Assembly: GCA_022510745.1 (NCBI GenBank)
Contig: JAFLSY010000001.1
Coordinates: forward strand, 421,042 to 485,041
DNA: 64,000 nt
Reading direction: 5' to 3'
DNA from: Lachnospiraceae bacterium
Lineage (GTDB): Bacteria; Bacillota; Clostridia; Lachnospirales; Lachnospiraceae
The notes beneath the pieces were generated by a model that worked only from the letters and a program-made list of their open reading frames with translations, did not search any database and was not told the origin of the DNA. A program made the position numbers and the translations under genes. Shown in pieces: positions 45,678 to 53,232 of the stretch. The stretch's first letter is position 1. Each line of letters opens with the position of its first letter.

Positions 45678-46352
45678 ATGGGTATGATCACAGGTGACTG
45701 GCTGACGGCCCTAAAGCCGGAGTTTCAGAAGCCCTACTACGCAAAATTATTTTCTTTTGTCAAAAATGAATACAATACCAGGCAGATTTTTCCACCGGCT
45801 GATGATATTTTCAATGCTTTTCATTTGACGCCTTTAAAAGAGGTAAAGGTCGTTATTTTAGGGCAGGACCCCTATCACAATGACGGGCAGGCCCATGGGC
45901 TTTGTTTTTCCGTCAAACCGGATGTGGAGATACCACCTTCATTGGTGAATATTTATCAGGAACTGCATGAAGATTTAGGCTGCTATATTCCGAATAACGG
46001 TTATTTGGTAAAGTGGGCAAAACAGGGCGTACTACTGTTAAATACAGTACTGACTGTGCAGGCCCATGCGGCATTTTCTCATAGAGGAATGGGCTGGGAG
46101 CAGTTTACGGACGCGGCAATTCAGGTTCTGAATGAACAGGAACGGCCCATGGTTTTTATTCTCTGGGGAAAACCGGCTCAAATGAAGAAATCCATGCTGA
46201 ATAATCCGAAGCACTTGATATTGGAGGCCTCACATCCGAGTCCTCTTTCAGCGTATCGCGGGTTTTTCGGAAGCAGGCCTTTCAGTAAGACCAATGATTA
46301 TTTAGAAAAAAACGGATTAAGTCCTATTGACTGGCAAATTGAGAATGTGTAA
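45678..46352 (+). CDS. ung: Uracil-DNA glycosylase, family 1
   Basis: This 224-residue DNA repair enzyme removes uracil from DNA. The water-activating loop 'VVILGQDPYHNDGQAHGLCFS' (catalytic Asp about 65), 'LLLNTVLTVQ' and the Leu intercalation loop 'HPSPLSAYRGFFGSRPFS' are all intact. An AAGGGG-like site precedes ATG 45678. It is close behind hisF on the same strand. Confidence 0.97.
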   Translation: MGMITGDWLTALKPEFQKPYYAKLFSFVKNEYNTRQIFPPADDIFNAFHLTPLKEVKVVILGQDPYHNDGQAHGLCFSVKPDVEIPPSLVNIYQELHEDLGCYIPNNGYLVKWAKQGVLLLNTVLTVQAHAAFSHRGMGWEQFTDAAIQVLNEQERPMVFILWGKPAQMKKSMLNNPKHLILEASHPSPLSAYRGFFGSRPFSKTNDYLEKNGLSPIDWQIENV

Positions 46353-46409
46353 AATAGGGTAGCGAAAAAAGACAGCAATGCAAAAGCAGACTAAAAGAGG
46401 TATACTGAC

Positions 46410-47684
46410 ATGAAGAAAGCATTTGTAACCAAGGAACAAATTGAAGAAATTGTAAAGACCTATCCCACACCCTTTCACATCTATGATGAGAAGGGCATCA
46501 GGGAGAATGTGAAAGCATTAAAAGAGGCCTTTGCGTGGAATAGAGGATATAAGGAGTTTTTTGCAGTAAAGGCTACCCCCAATCCCTATTTGATTCAGAT
46601 ACTCAGGGAGTATGGCTGCGGCTGTGACTGTTCTTCCTTGACCGAACTGATGGTAAGTAGCGCCATGGGAGTGACGGGAGAGGATATTATGTTCTCCAGT
46701 AACGATACTCCTGCTCATGAATTTGCTTATGCGGAAAAACTGGGTGCCATTATCAATTTAGACGATATTACCCACATTGATTTTTTGGAGAAGACAATCG
46801 GATATATTCCCAAGACCATCAGCTGCCGTTTTAATCCAGGCGGATATTTTTCTGTTGCAAACAGTATTATGGACAATCCGGGTGACGCCAAATATGGCTT
46901 TACCACGGAGCAGATGTTTGAGGGCTTTCGCATCTTAAAGAATAAGGGTGCAGAGAATTTTGGTATCCATGCATTTTTGGCAAGTAATACCGTATCCAAC
47001 GAGTATTATCCGGAGTTGGCAAGACAGCTCTTTGAACTGGCTGTAAAGCTGAAAGAGGAAACGGGAGCTAATATTACCTTTATCAATCTTTCCGGCGGTA
47101 TCGGCATTCCTTACAAGCCGGATGATGTGCCGAATGATATCCGTATTATCGGCGAAGGCGTGCGGAAAGCCTATGAAAAGATTCTGGTGCCTGCGGGAAT
47201 GGGAGAGGTTGCTATTTATACGGAATTGGGCCGTTATATGATGGGACCCTTCGGACATTTGATCACACAGGCTATTCATGAAAAGCATACGCATAAGGAG
47301 TATATCGGTGTGGATGCCTGTGCGGTAAACCTGATGCGTCCCGCAATTTATGGTGCATACCACCATATTACTGTATTGGGTAAGGAGAACGAGCCCTGCG
47401 CATACAAATACGATGTGACGGGTTCTCTCTGTGAGAACAACGATAAATTTGCCATTGACAGAATGCTGCCCAAGGTGGAGATTGGCGACTATCTGGCAAT
47501 CCACGATACAGGTGCACATGGCTTTGCCATGGGGTATAATTACAACGGCAAGTTAAAATCAGCAGAGCTTCTCTTAAAAGAGGACGGCAGCGTACAGATG
47601 ATCAGAAGAGCGGAAACACCCAAGGACTATTTTGCAACCTTTGACTGTCTGGATATCTATAATAAGCTGGATTTTGAAGCCTAA
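46410..47684 (+). CDS. lysA: Diaminopimelate decarboxylase-family enzyme
   Basis: This 424-residue PLP enzyme of alanine-racemase fold converts meso-diaminopimelate to lysine. The PLP lysine is in 'KEFFAVKATPNPYL' (about 50). Other family marks are 'FGIHAFLAS', 'NLSGGIGIPYKPD', 'YTELGRYMMGPFG' (phosphate and substrate contacts), the active-site Cys in 'VTGSLCENNDKF' and 'GDYLAIHDTGAHGFAM'. A related decarboxylase of other amino acids cannot be ruled out without alignment, but motif spelling fits LysA. Confidence 0.88.
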   Translation: MKKAFVTKEQIEEIVKTYPTPFHIYDEKGIRENVKALKEAFAWNRGYKEFFAVKATPNPYLIQILREYGCGCDCSSLTELMVSSAMGVTGEDIMFSSNDTPAHEFAYAEKLGAIINLDDITHIDFLEKTIGYIPKTISCRFNPGGYFSVANSIMDNPGDAKYGFTTEQMFEGFRILKNKGAENFGIHAFLASNTVSNEYYPELARQLFELAVKLKEETGANITFINLSGGIGIPYKPDDVPNDIRIIGEGVRKAYEKILVPAGMGEVAIYTELGRYMMGPFGHLITQAIHEKHTHKEYIGVDACAVNLMRPAIYGAYHHITVLGKENEPCAYKYDVTGSLCENNDKFAIDRMLPKVEIGDYLAIHDTGAHGFAMGYNYNGKLKSAELLLKEDGSVQMIRRAETPKDYFATFDCLDIYNKLDFEA

Positions 47685-47702
47685 AAAAATACTTGTCAAT
47701 AA

Positions 47703-47733
47703 CAGCCGAATGTGATAATATAATATTCGGCTG
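47703..47733. promoter_or_regulatory. Inverted repeat over the tRNA-Leu promoter region
   Basis: CAGCCGAAT (47703-47711) is an exact reverse complement of ATTCGGCTG (47725-47733). Between them lies TATAAT-like sequence, with TTGTCA about 17 bases further upstream, so the dyad straddles the probable -10 of the tRNA gene. It ends the space after lysA and has no strong T-run. Confidence 0.55.
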
Positions 47734-47741
47734 TGAAATAG

Positions 47742-47824
47742 GCCGGCGTGTCGGAATGGCAGACGAGGCAGACTCAAAATCTGTTGTGGGCAACCACGTA
47801 TGGGTTCAAGTCCCATCGCCGGCA
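47742..47824 (+). tRNA. tRNA-Leu (anticodon CAA)
   Basis: The acceptor stem GCCGGCG (47742-47748) pairs with CGCCGGC (47817-47823), discriminator A, CCA not encoded. The anticodon loop is CTCAAAA with CAA at 47775-47777. A long variable arm (TGTGGGCAACCACG) gives the class II shape of tRNA-Leu. The T arm is GGGTTCAAGTCCC. The 3' end is duplicated at 48438-48459. Confidence 0.95.
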
Positions 47825-47835
47825 GTAGATAAGAA
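47814..47835 (+). repeat. Direct repeat, copy 1 (tRNA-Leu 3' end; attL/attR-like)
   Basis: These 22 bases, from the last 11 bases of tRNA-Leu into its 3' flank, recur without change at 48438-48459. CAAGT just before both copies extends the similarity (two bases are missing in copy 2). Confidence 0.9.
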
Positions 47836-47875
47836 TGCGATAAGTATGGCAGGGATGCCGTATTTATCGCATTCT
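47832..47875. promoter_or_regulatory. Long hairpin (20-bp stem, GGGA loop) next to tRNA-Leu
   Basis: AGAATGCGATAA (47832-47843) plus GTATGGCA pairs with TGCCGTAT plus TTATCGCATTCT (47864-47875). This gives 20 consecutive pairs, two of them G-T, around a four-base loop. Only a short T-run follows, so it is either a tRNA terminator or an end structure of the inserted segment. Confidence 0.7.
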
Positions 47876-47896
47876 TTGCAATTAAGAAAAAGTCAA

Positions 47897-47931
47897 TTGA
47901 ATTCGTTTTATTTGTGGGGTATAATACAAAT
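47897..47931 (+). promoter_or_regulatory. Promoter and operator-like dyad of the toxin-antitoxin pair
   Basis: TTGAAT (47897-47902) and TATAAT (47920-47925) are 17 bases apart. ATTTGT (47910-47915) and ACAAAT (47926-47931) form an inverted repeat with GTAT/ATAC inside it, covering the -10. This suits self-repression by the antitoxin or the toxin-antitoxin complex. Confidence 0.6.
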
Positions 47932-47960
47932 GCGACAAATGTTAGGAAGGACATATTGTA

Positions 47961-48200
47961 TTGAAGATTTTCTTTGAGAAAGAAGCAGCAAAGCATATCA
48001 GTAAAATGGATAAACCGACGAAAACTCGTATTCAACAAGCAATTGATAAATTGCCAGCAGGTGATGTAAAGAAACTGCAAGGACTGGTCAATGATTACCG
48101 CTTACGTGTCGGTGACTTAAGAGTGTTATTTTCTGTTGAAAACGATATAATAATTATAAAAGACATCTTACCAAGAGGACAGGCATATAAAAGAATCTGA
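47961..48200 (+). CDS. RelE/ParE-family toxin (TTG start)
   Basis: The 79-residue basic protein has the RelE/ParE/HigB toxin fold pattern: 'FFEKEAAKHISKMDKPTKTRIQQAI', 'KLQGLVNDYRLRVGDLRVLF' (the family's 'YRxRxGxYRVxF' core) and 'IIIKDILPRGQAYKR'. RelE toxins cut ribosome-bound mRNA and ParE toxins block gyrase; which applies cannot be told. It appears to start at TTG 47961, ten bases after AGGAAGG. The toxin gene is first and the antitoxin second, 11 bases apart, as in higBA-type order. Confidence 0.82.
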   Translation: MKIFFEKEAAKHISKMDKPTKTRIQQAIDKLPAGDVKKLQGLVNDYRLRVGDLRVLFSVENDIIIIKDILPRGQAYKRI

Positions 48201-48211
48201 GAGGTGAAAAT

Positions 48212-48403
48212 ATGAGCAAAGAAATGTTAAAAGGTTTGATTGATTTGATAGATGATTCGGATACGGAAACAATTTTTCAGGTATTAGTCAGATTTGTACC
48301 GGAGGATAAACCTTTGCCGGATGAAGTAGAAGCTATTACGCGGGCCAATCAAAGTATTGCAGAAAATGGTACGGTGGCATATGATGCCATGGATTGGGAT
48401 TAG
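48212..48403 (+). CDS. Antitoxin partner of the RelE/ParE-type toxin
   Basis: The 63-residue acidic protein follows the toxin gene by 11 bases, with a GAGAGGTG site before its ATG. It has a helical N-terminus and an extended acidic end (VAYDAMDWD) of the kind that wraps a basic toxin. No DNA-binding motif is obvious, so it is called an antitoxin mainly from its position, size and charge. Confidence 0.68.
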   Translation: MSKEMLKGLIDLIDDSDTETIFQVLVRFVPEDKPLPDEVEAITRANQSIAENGTVAYDAMDWD

Positions 48404-48437
48404 AGAAAATATTACACTTTGTTTATACACCCCAAGT

Positions 48438-48459
48438 CATCGCCGGCAGTAGATAAGAA
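48438..48459 (+). repeat. Direct repeat, copy 2 (tRNA-Leu 3' end)
   Basis: This is an exact 22-base copy of 47814-47835, 624 bases downstream. It stands outside any tRNA and is followed at once by a strong terminator that may once have ended the tRNA transcript. Confidence 0.9.
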
Positions 48460-48502
48460 CCGCAATTTTGATGCAATGATATCAAGGTTGCGGTATTTTT
48501 TT
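48459..48502 (+). terminator. Terminator after the toxin-antitoxin segment
   Basis: ACCGCAA (48459-48465) pairs with TTGCGGT (48488-48494), with TTGAT/ATCAA extending the stem inside, then a run of seven T. Confidence 0.83.
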
Positions 48503-48532
48503 GGAATGGTCTATGAGAAAGAAGGCATGTGA

Positions 48533-49078
48533 ATGGAATTCAAAAGACTGGAAAAGAACATCACGGATATGCTCCGTGAGGAACAGCTGAAATTAGGATA
48601 CAGAAGCGAAACCGTCAGATTGTACTATCCCTTGAAATCCTTAAATTTATTTCTGAAAACCAATCTGGATGAGGAGGAGATGTATGCAGCGCTGAGAGCA
48701 TTCTGTATTGATGTAGAGAAAAGACTGGGAAATGTTGAAATTTCCTATAGAGGAGACAGATTTTGTCTGATGATTCCGCCTGCAGGGGTAGATTATGTAC
48801 ATGCTCTTTATGAAAAACCAGAGGATATGGGAAAAGCGGAGTTCCTTAGTGATTTTATCAGAACCATTGAGAAACATGGCTGTACCTTGAAGGATTTGAA
48901 AGAGCAGTTTTACAAATATTCAGGTAAGGTACATGAGGAAATGATTTCTAACGGAGAATTTGATCATCTTTTTTATTTTGAAGATGGCGTCCCTGATGAT
49001 TACAGATATTGTATAAAAGCGGAAGGGGCACATATGACTTACCATCGATTTACACCGGAAGATTATGCGGAACTATAG
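48533..49078 (+). CDS. Conserved protein of unknown role (probably DUF3877)
   Basis: The 181-residue soluble protein has no signal or membrane helix. It is mixed helical with 'NVEISYRGDRFCLMIPPAGVDYVHAL' near the middle and an acidic C-terminus. Length and sequence fit the DUF3877 family found chiefly in Lachnospiraceae, but I cannot verify this. ATG 48533 follows GAAGG-like sequence and the gene is monocistronic. Confidence 0.65.
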   Translation: MEFKRLEKNITDMLREEQLKLGYRSETVRLYYPLKSLNLFLKTNLDEEEMYAALRAFCIDVEKRLGNVEISYRGDRFCLMIPPAGVDYVHALYEKPEDMGKAEFLSDFIRTIEKHGCTLKDLKEQFYKYSGKVHEEMISNGEFDHLFYFEDGVPDDYRYCIKAEGAHMTYHRFTPEDYAEL

Positions 49079-49144
49079 AAGTATTCGCTTTATCTGTAAA
49101 AAAGTGGTAAACTTAAAAGAATAAAAGAAAAGGAGAATGGGCTT

Positions 49145-49507
49145 ATGACTTATGAAGAGTTGGTTGCTAAAGTAAAAGCGGCATATGCGGATGTCGATGC
49201 CGGTGCAATAAAAGAGCATGTGGCATTTCAGTTCAATGTAACCGGCGAGGCGGCCGGGGCATTTTATGTTGAGATTGCGGAAGGAAAAGTAAATGTGGAA
49301 CCCTACGAGTATCATGACAGGGATATTCTGGTTACCGCGTCAGCGGATACGATCCTGCAGCTGGCAGATGGCAAGTTGGATCCGGTAAAGGCCTATTTTA
49401 CGGGAAAATTGAAAGCGCAGGGAGATTTGGGGAAAGCCGGATTTTTAAAGGAGCTTTCCGAAAAGCCCAAAAAGAAAGCCGGCAGACCGAAAAAAACAGA
49501 AAAATAG
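49145..49507 (+). CDS. SCP2 sterol-binding-like domain protein
   Basis: The 120-residue protein consists of one SCP2-like fold ('HVAFQFNVTGEAAGAFYVEIAEGKVNVEP', 'VTASADTILQLADGKLDPVKAYFTGKLKAQGDL') and a basic tail (KKKAGRPKKTEK) that resembles an AT-hook core. SCP2 domains bind lipids or acyl chains; the bacterial role is not settled. An AAAGGAG site precedes the ATG. It is followed by its own terminator. Confidence 0.85.
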   Translation: MTYEELVAKVKAAYADVDAGAIKEHVAFQFNVTGEAAGAFYVEIAEGKVNVEPYEYHDRDILVTASADTILQLADGKLDPVKAYFTGKLKAQGDLGKAGFLKELSEKPKKKAGRPKKTEK

Positions 49508-49518
49508 AAGGTTCTTAG

Positions 49519-49557
49519 AAAACCTCAAATGCGAAAAATATGCATTTGAGGTTTTTT
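49519..49557 (+). terminator. Terminator after the SCP2-like gene
   Basis: AAAACCTCAAATGC (49519-49532) pairs perfectly with GCATTTGAGGTTTT (49542-49555), followed by more T. A run of A before it makes it plausible on both strands. Confidence 0.9.
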
Positions 49558-49637
49558 ATGGTGCAACATTGGAATAGATATGCTACAATAGAAAACATGG
49601 AGTATACGCTTTGTAAGTCATAGAAGAAGGATGATAT

Positions 49638-49958
49638 ATGGACTGTGGCAAATTTGAAAAAATGATACCGGCATTTTTAAATGATGCTATAGAATATAAG
49701 GATCTGAAGCGTTTTTTAAAACATGAAGAAAGCTGTCCCGCATGCAGGGAGGAGCTTACCATACAGGTATTGGTTTCCGAAGGCATGGCGCGGCTGGAGG
49801 AGGGCAGCGCCTTTGATCTCCAGAAGGAACTGGACCGCCGAATTGAAGAAGCGCAGAAGCGTATTCGTTTTCACCGCATGCTTTGGTATATTAATATTAC
49901 CGTGATTACGGCAGCGCTGCTTACTGCAGCAGTGACTTTGATCTTCTTTGCGGGGTGA
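49638..49958 (+). CDS. Small membrane protein with zinc-finger-like N-terminus (anti-sigma-like)
   Basis: The 106-residue protein has an N-terminal HxxxCxxC motif ('KHEESCPACREEL', about 28-42) with a further Cys at residue 3, like the zinc-binding anti-sigma domain (zf-HC2). A helical stretch rich in Glu and Arg and a single membrane helix (about 82-104) follow. Anti-sigma factors of this kind sit in the membrane and hold an ECF sigma factor, but no sigma gene is adjacent. It ends eight bases before polA. Confidence 0.68.
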   Translation: MDCGKFEKMIPAFLNDAIEYKDLKRFLKHEESCPACREELTIQVLVSEGMARLEEGSAFDLQKELDRRIEEAQKRIRFHRMLWYINITVITAALLTAAVTLIFFAG

Positions 49959-49966
49959 GGAATTTT

Positions 49967-52615
49967 ATGAGTGAAAAAATTGTATTGATAGACGGACATA
50001 GCATTTTAAACAGGGCATTTTACGGCCTTCCAGATTTGACAAATGCCGAAGGACTGCATACCAATGCCGTCTATGGTTTTCTCAATATTATGTTTCGAAT
50101 TCTGGAGGAAGAAAAGCCTGATTATCTGGCGGTAGCGTTTGACAGACATGAACCTACCTTCAGGCATGAAATGTACGGAGATTATAAAGGGACCCGTAAA
50201 CCCATGCCCACGGAACTGCGGGAGCAGGTACCTCTCATGAAGGAACTGCTGACTGCCATGGATATTCGTATTTTGGAGCATGCAGGTTGGGAAGCCGACG
50301 ACATTCTGGGCAGTTTGGCCGGACTCTCCGAGAGAAACGGCATGGAGGTTTCTTTGGTATCCGGGGACAGGGACTTATTACAGATTGCTTCCGAGCATAT
50401 TAAGATCCGTATTCCCAAAACCAAAATGGGTAAGACGGAAATAGAGGATTATTATGCGAAGGATGTACTTAAGAAATATCAGGTGACACCGGCGCAGTTC
50501 ATAGAGCTTAAGGCTCTGATGGGGGATGCTTCCGACAATATCCCGGGTGTGCCCAAGGTAGGTGAGAAGACTGCTACAGAGCTGATGGTGACCTATGGTT
50601 CCATAGAGGGAATTTATGCACATTTAGAGGAGATTTCCAAGAAGTCCATTCGGGAGAGTCTTAAGGAAAACAGAGAACTGGCAGATTTGAGTAAGGTGCT
50701 GGCCACCATCAAGACAGACTGTGAGCTGGATTTTGATTATAACGAGGCCAGAGCGGAGGGATTCTATACCAAAGAAGCTTACGCCCTTTGCAAAAAACTG
50801 GGCTTTAAGAATATATTAAGCCGCTTTGATGAAGAAGTGGCTTCGAATTCCGCTTCTTCTGTTTCTGACACGTTTGTCACGATAACGACGAAAGAGGAAG
50901 CAGAGCGTATTTTTGTGAAAGCGGCAGAACAAGAGGAAACGGCGTTCTGCCTGTTGGCCGATGGAAAAGGTGCGAATGAGATTGCCGCATTGGCTTTGGC
51001 GCTTTCCGAAAAGGAAGTGGTATTTCTTCCTGTATCTGAAACATTGGACGGCGCTTATCTGGCAGAAGAACTGGCGAAGCTGTCGGAAAAAATCAAGCTT
51101 TCTACTTGTGATATTAAAAACTGTTATGCCTATCTGGACAAGCAGAACACAGAGCGTTATTTTGATATTTTGATTGCGGCTTATCTGCTGAATCCCCTTA
51201 AGAGCGACTACGATGCGGAAGCCATTGCGGTGGAGCATTTACAGCTTATCATGCCCGGAAAAACGGAAGTTTTCGGAAAAGGCAGCTATAAGGCGGGTGT
51301 TGCAGCGGAAGCTAAGAGCAGGGACTATGCCTGCTACAGCGCTTATACGGCACTCATGGCCCGGCCGGTACTGGAAGAAAAGTTAAGACAGGCGGATATG
51401 TGGAAGTTGATGGTGGAGGTGGAAATGCCCCTCTCCCTTGTGCTCTATGAGATGGAAGAGGTCGGTATGCTGGTCAGACCGGAGGAATTGAAGGCCTATG
51501 GAGAAAGGCTCACCGGCAGGATAGAAGAACTGGAAAAACGTATTCACGAAGCGGCTGGTGAGAATTTCAATATCAATTCGCCGAAACAGTTGGGTGAGAT
51601 TCTTTTTGAAAAAATGAAGTTGCCCGGCGGCAAAAAGACCAAGACGGGTTATTCTACCGCAGCGGACGTGCTGGAGAAGCTGGCGCCGGAGCATTCTATT
51701 GTAGCGGATATTTTAGAGTACAGAGGACTGGCCAAGTTAAAATCCACTTATGCGGACGGGCTATTTGCCTGTATTGGGGAGGACGGCAGGATTCATTCCA
51801 ATTTCAACCAGACCATTACCGCTACGGGACGTATCAGCTCTACCGAACCCAATTTGCAGAATATTCCCATGCGGATGGAACTGGGGAGACAGATCAGAAA
51901 GGTATTTATACCGACGGAAGGCTGGCTCTTTACCGACGCGGACTATTCCCAGATAGAACTGAGGGTGTTGGCCCATATGTCGGGGGATGAGCAGTTGATC
52001 GAGGCTTACCGCACGGAGCAGGATATACACAGGATTACCGCTTCCAAGGTATTCCACACACCCTTTGAAGAAGTAACGGATTTACAGCGGCGGAATGCCA
52101 AAGCCGTGAATTTTGGCATTGTATACGGTATCAGTTCCTTTGGTTTAAGTCAGGACTTAAGCATCACAAAAAAGGAAGCGGCGGAGTATATCGAGCAGTA
52201 TTTTGCTACCTACCCGGGCATTAAGCGTTTTCTGGATGAAATGGTAGAAAAGGCCAAGGACTGCGGCTATGCGGAGACCATGTTTGGACGCAGAAGACCG
52301 ATTCCGGAGCTAGCTTCCAATAATTTTATGCAGCGTTCCTTTGGAGAACGGATTGCCATGAATTCTCCCATACAGGGAACTGCAGCGGATATCATTAAGA
52401 TTGCCATGATAAAGGTAAATAAGGCCTTGAAGGAGAAACAGCTAAAATCCAGACTGGTGCTGCAGGTACATGACGAACTGGTCATTGAAACAGCTCCCGG
52501 TGAAGAGGAGCAGGTGAAGGCTATTTTAAAAGAAGGCATGAGCAGTGCGGCAGAGCTCTCCGTCAAGCTTGAAATTGATATGCATACCGGTTCTAATTGG
52601 TATGAAGCAAAATAG
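49967..52615 (+). CDS. polA: DNA polymerase I (proofreading domain apparently inactive)
   Basis: The 882-residue enzyme fills gaps and removes primers. ATG 49967 is used because GAGG lies six bases before it. The 5' nuclease domain (about 1-290) has 'LIDGHSILNRAFYG', 'AFDRHEPTFRHE', 'GWEADDILG' and 'MGDASDNIPGVPKVGEKTA'. The middle domain (about 300-470) lacks the DxE and later acidic residues of a working 3'-5' exonuclease. The polymerase domain has motif A 'DADYSQIELRVLAHMS', motif B 'RRNAKAVNFGIVYG' and motif C 'LQVHDELV'. An inactive exonuclease is common in Firmicutes PolA. coaE follows 11 bases later. Confidence 0.96.
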   Translation: MSEKIVLIDGHSILNRAFYGLPDLTNAEGLHTNAVYGFLNIMFRILEEEKPDYLAVAFDRHEPTFRHEMYGDYKGTRKPMPTELREQVPLMKELLTAMDIRILEHAGWEADDILGSLAGLSERNGMEVSLVSGDRDLLQIASEHIKIRIPKTKMGKTEIEDYYAKDVLKKYQVTPAQFIELKALMGDASDNIPGVPKVGEKTATELMVTYGSIEGIYAHLEEISKKSIRESLKENRELADLSKVLATIKTDCELDFDYNEARAEGFYTKEAYALCKKLGFKNILSRFDEEVASNSASSVSDTFVTITTKEEAERIFVKAAEQEETAFCLLADGKGANEIAALALALSEKEVVFLPVSETLDGAYLAEELAKLSEKIKLSTCDIKNCYAYLDKQNTERYFDILIAAYLLNPLKSDYDAEAIAVEHLQLIMPGKTEVFGKGSYKAGVAAEAKSRDYACYSAYTALMARPVLEEKLRQADMWKLMVEVEMPLSLVLYEMEEVGMLVRPEELKAYGERLTGRIEELEKRIHEAAGENFNINSPKQLGEILFEKMKLPGGKKTKTGYSTAADVLEKLAPEHSIVADILEYRGLAKLKSTYADGLFACIGEDGRIHSNFNQTITATGRISSTEPNLQNIPMRMELGRQIRKVFIPTEGWLFTDADYSQIELRVLAHMSGDEQLIEAYRTEQDIHRITASKVFHTPFEEVTDLQRRNAKAVNFGIVYGISSFGLSQDLSITKKEAAEYIEQYFATYPGIKRFLDEMVEKAKDCGYAETMFGRRRPIPELASNNFMQRSFGERIAMNSPIQGTAADIIKIAMIKVNKALKEKQLKSRLVLQVHDELVIETAPGEEEQVKAILKEGMSSAAELSVKLEIDMHTGSNWYEAK

Positions 52616-52626
52616 GAGGATGGGTA

Positions 52627-53232
52627 ATGAGGCTGATTGGGATCACCGGGGGAGTCGGTGCCGGAAAATCAGAAGTACTGCGCTTTATCAGGCAGCATTA
52701 TTACTGCAAAATCTATTTGGCAGATGAAGTGGCTCATAAGCTCCAAGAGCCGGGAGAAGCCTGTTATGAGAAGCTTACGGCGTTGCTTGGAGAAGAGGTG
52801 CTTTCTCCCGACGGCAGTATTGATAGAGGGAAAATGGCAGCCAGAATTTTTCTGGATAAGGATGTACTGTTCAAGGTAAATGCCATTGTGCATCCAGCTG
52901 TCAGGGAATATTTGGAAAATGCCGTGAAAGAGACGGCAGAAGACGGAGAAACAGAACTGTTTTTTATTGAGGCGGCCCTGCTGATCGAAAACGGCTATAA
53001 TGACTTTGTGGATGAAATGTGGTATATTCATGCGGGGGATGAAATCAGAAGAAAGCGGCTGAGAATCAGTCGAGGGTATGATGACAACAGGATTTCCCGC
53101 ATTATGGAAAGCCAGCTCTCTGAAGATGAGTTTCGTGGGAGCAGCGATTTTATTCTGGATAACAGCGGGGATTTGAGTGAGGTATACAGCCTGATCAAAA
53201 AAAGACTGGAGGCATATACGTGGAAGGAATGA
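52627..53232 (+). CDS. coaE: Dephospho-CoA kinase
   Basis: This 201-residue kinase catalyses the last step of coenzyme A synthesis. The P-loop is GITGGVGAGKSEVL at the N-terminus, followed by 'YLADEVAHKLQEPG', 'IDRGKMAARIFLD', 'HPAVREYL' and the lid arginines ('RRKRLRISRG'). A GGAGGATGG site precedes the ATG. Its 3' end overlaps the following gene by 13 bases. The order polA-coaE is common in Clostridia. Confidence 0.95.
   Translation: MRLIGITGGVGAGKSEVLRFIRQHYYCKIYLADEVAHKLQEPGEACYEKLTALLGEEVLSPDGSIDRGKMAARIFLDKDVLFKVNAIVHPAVREYLENAVKETAEDGETELFFIEAALLIENGYNDFVDEMWYIHAGDEIRRKRLRISRGYDDNRISRIMESQLSEDEFRGSSDFILDNSGDLSEVYSLIKKRLEAYTWKE

Larger units (their letters stand above)
47814..48459 (+). 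mobile_element. Candidate mini-island at tRNA-Leu carrying a toxin-antitoxin pair
   Basis: The segment is bounded by a 22-bp exact direct repeat of the tRNA 3' end, which is how integrative elements that use tRNA genes leave their ends. Between the repeats are a 20-bp-stem hairpin, a promoter with an operator-like dyad, and two small ORFs of type II toxin-antitoxin character. There is no integrase or transposase. It may be the remnant of a larger element, or a unit moved by enzymes supplied in trans. Confidence 0.6.

Noticed and set aside
50870..51370. Degraded proofreading domain of PolA as evidence of a broken gene
   Set aside because: Loss of the 3'-5' exonuclease residues with an intact frame is usual in Firmicutes PolA.
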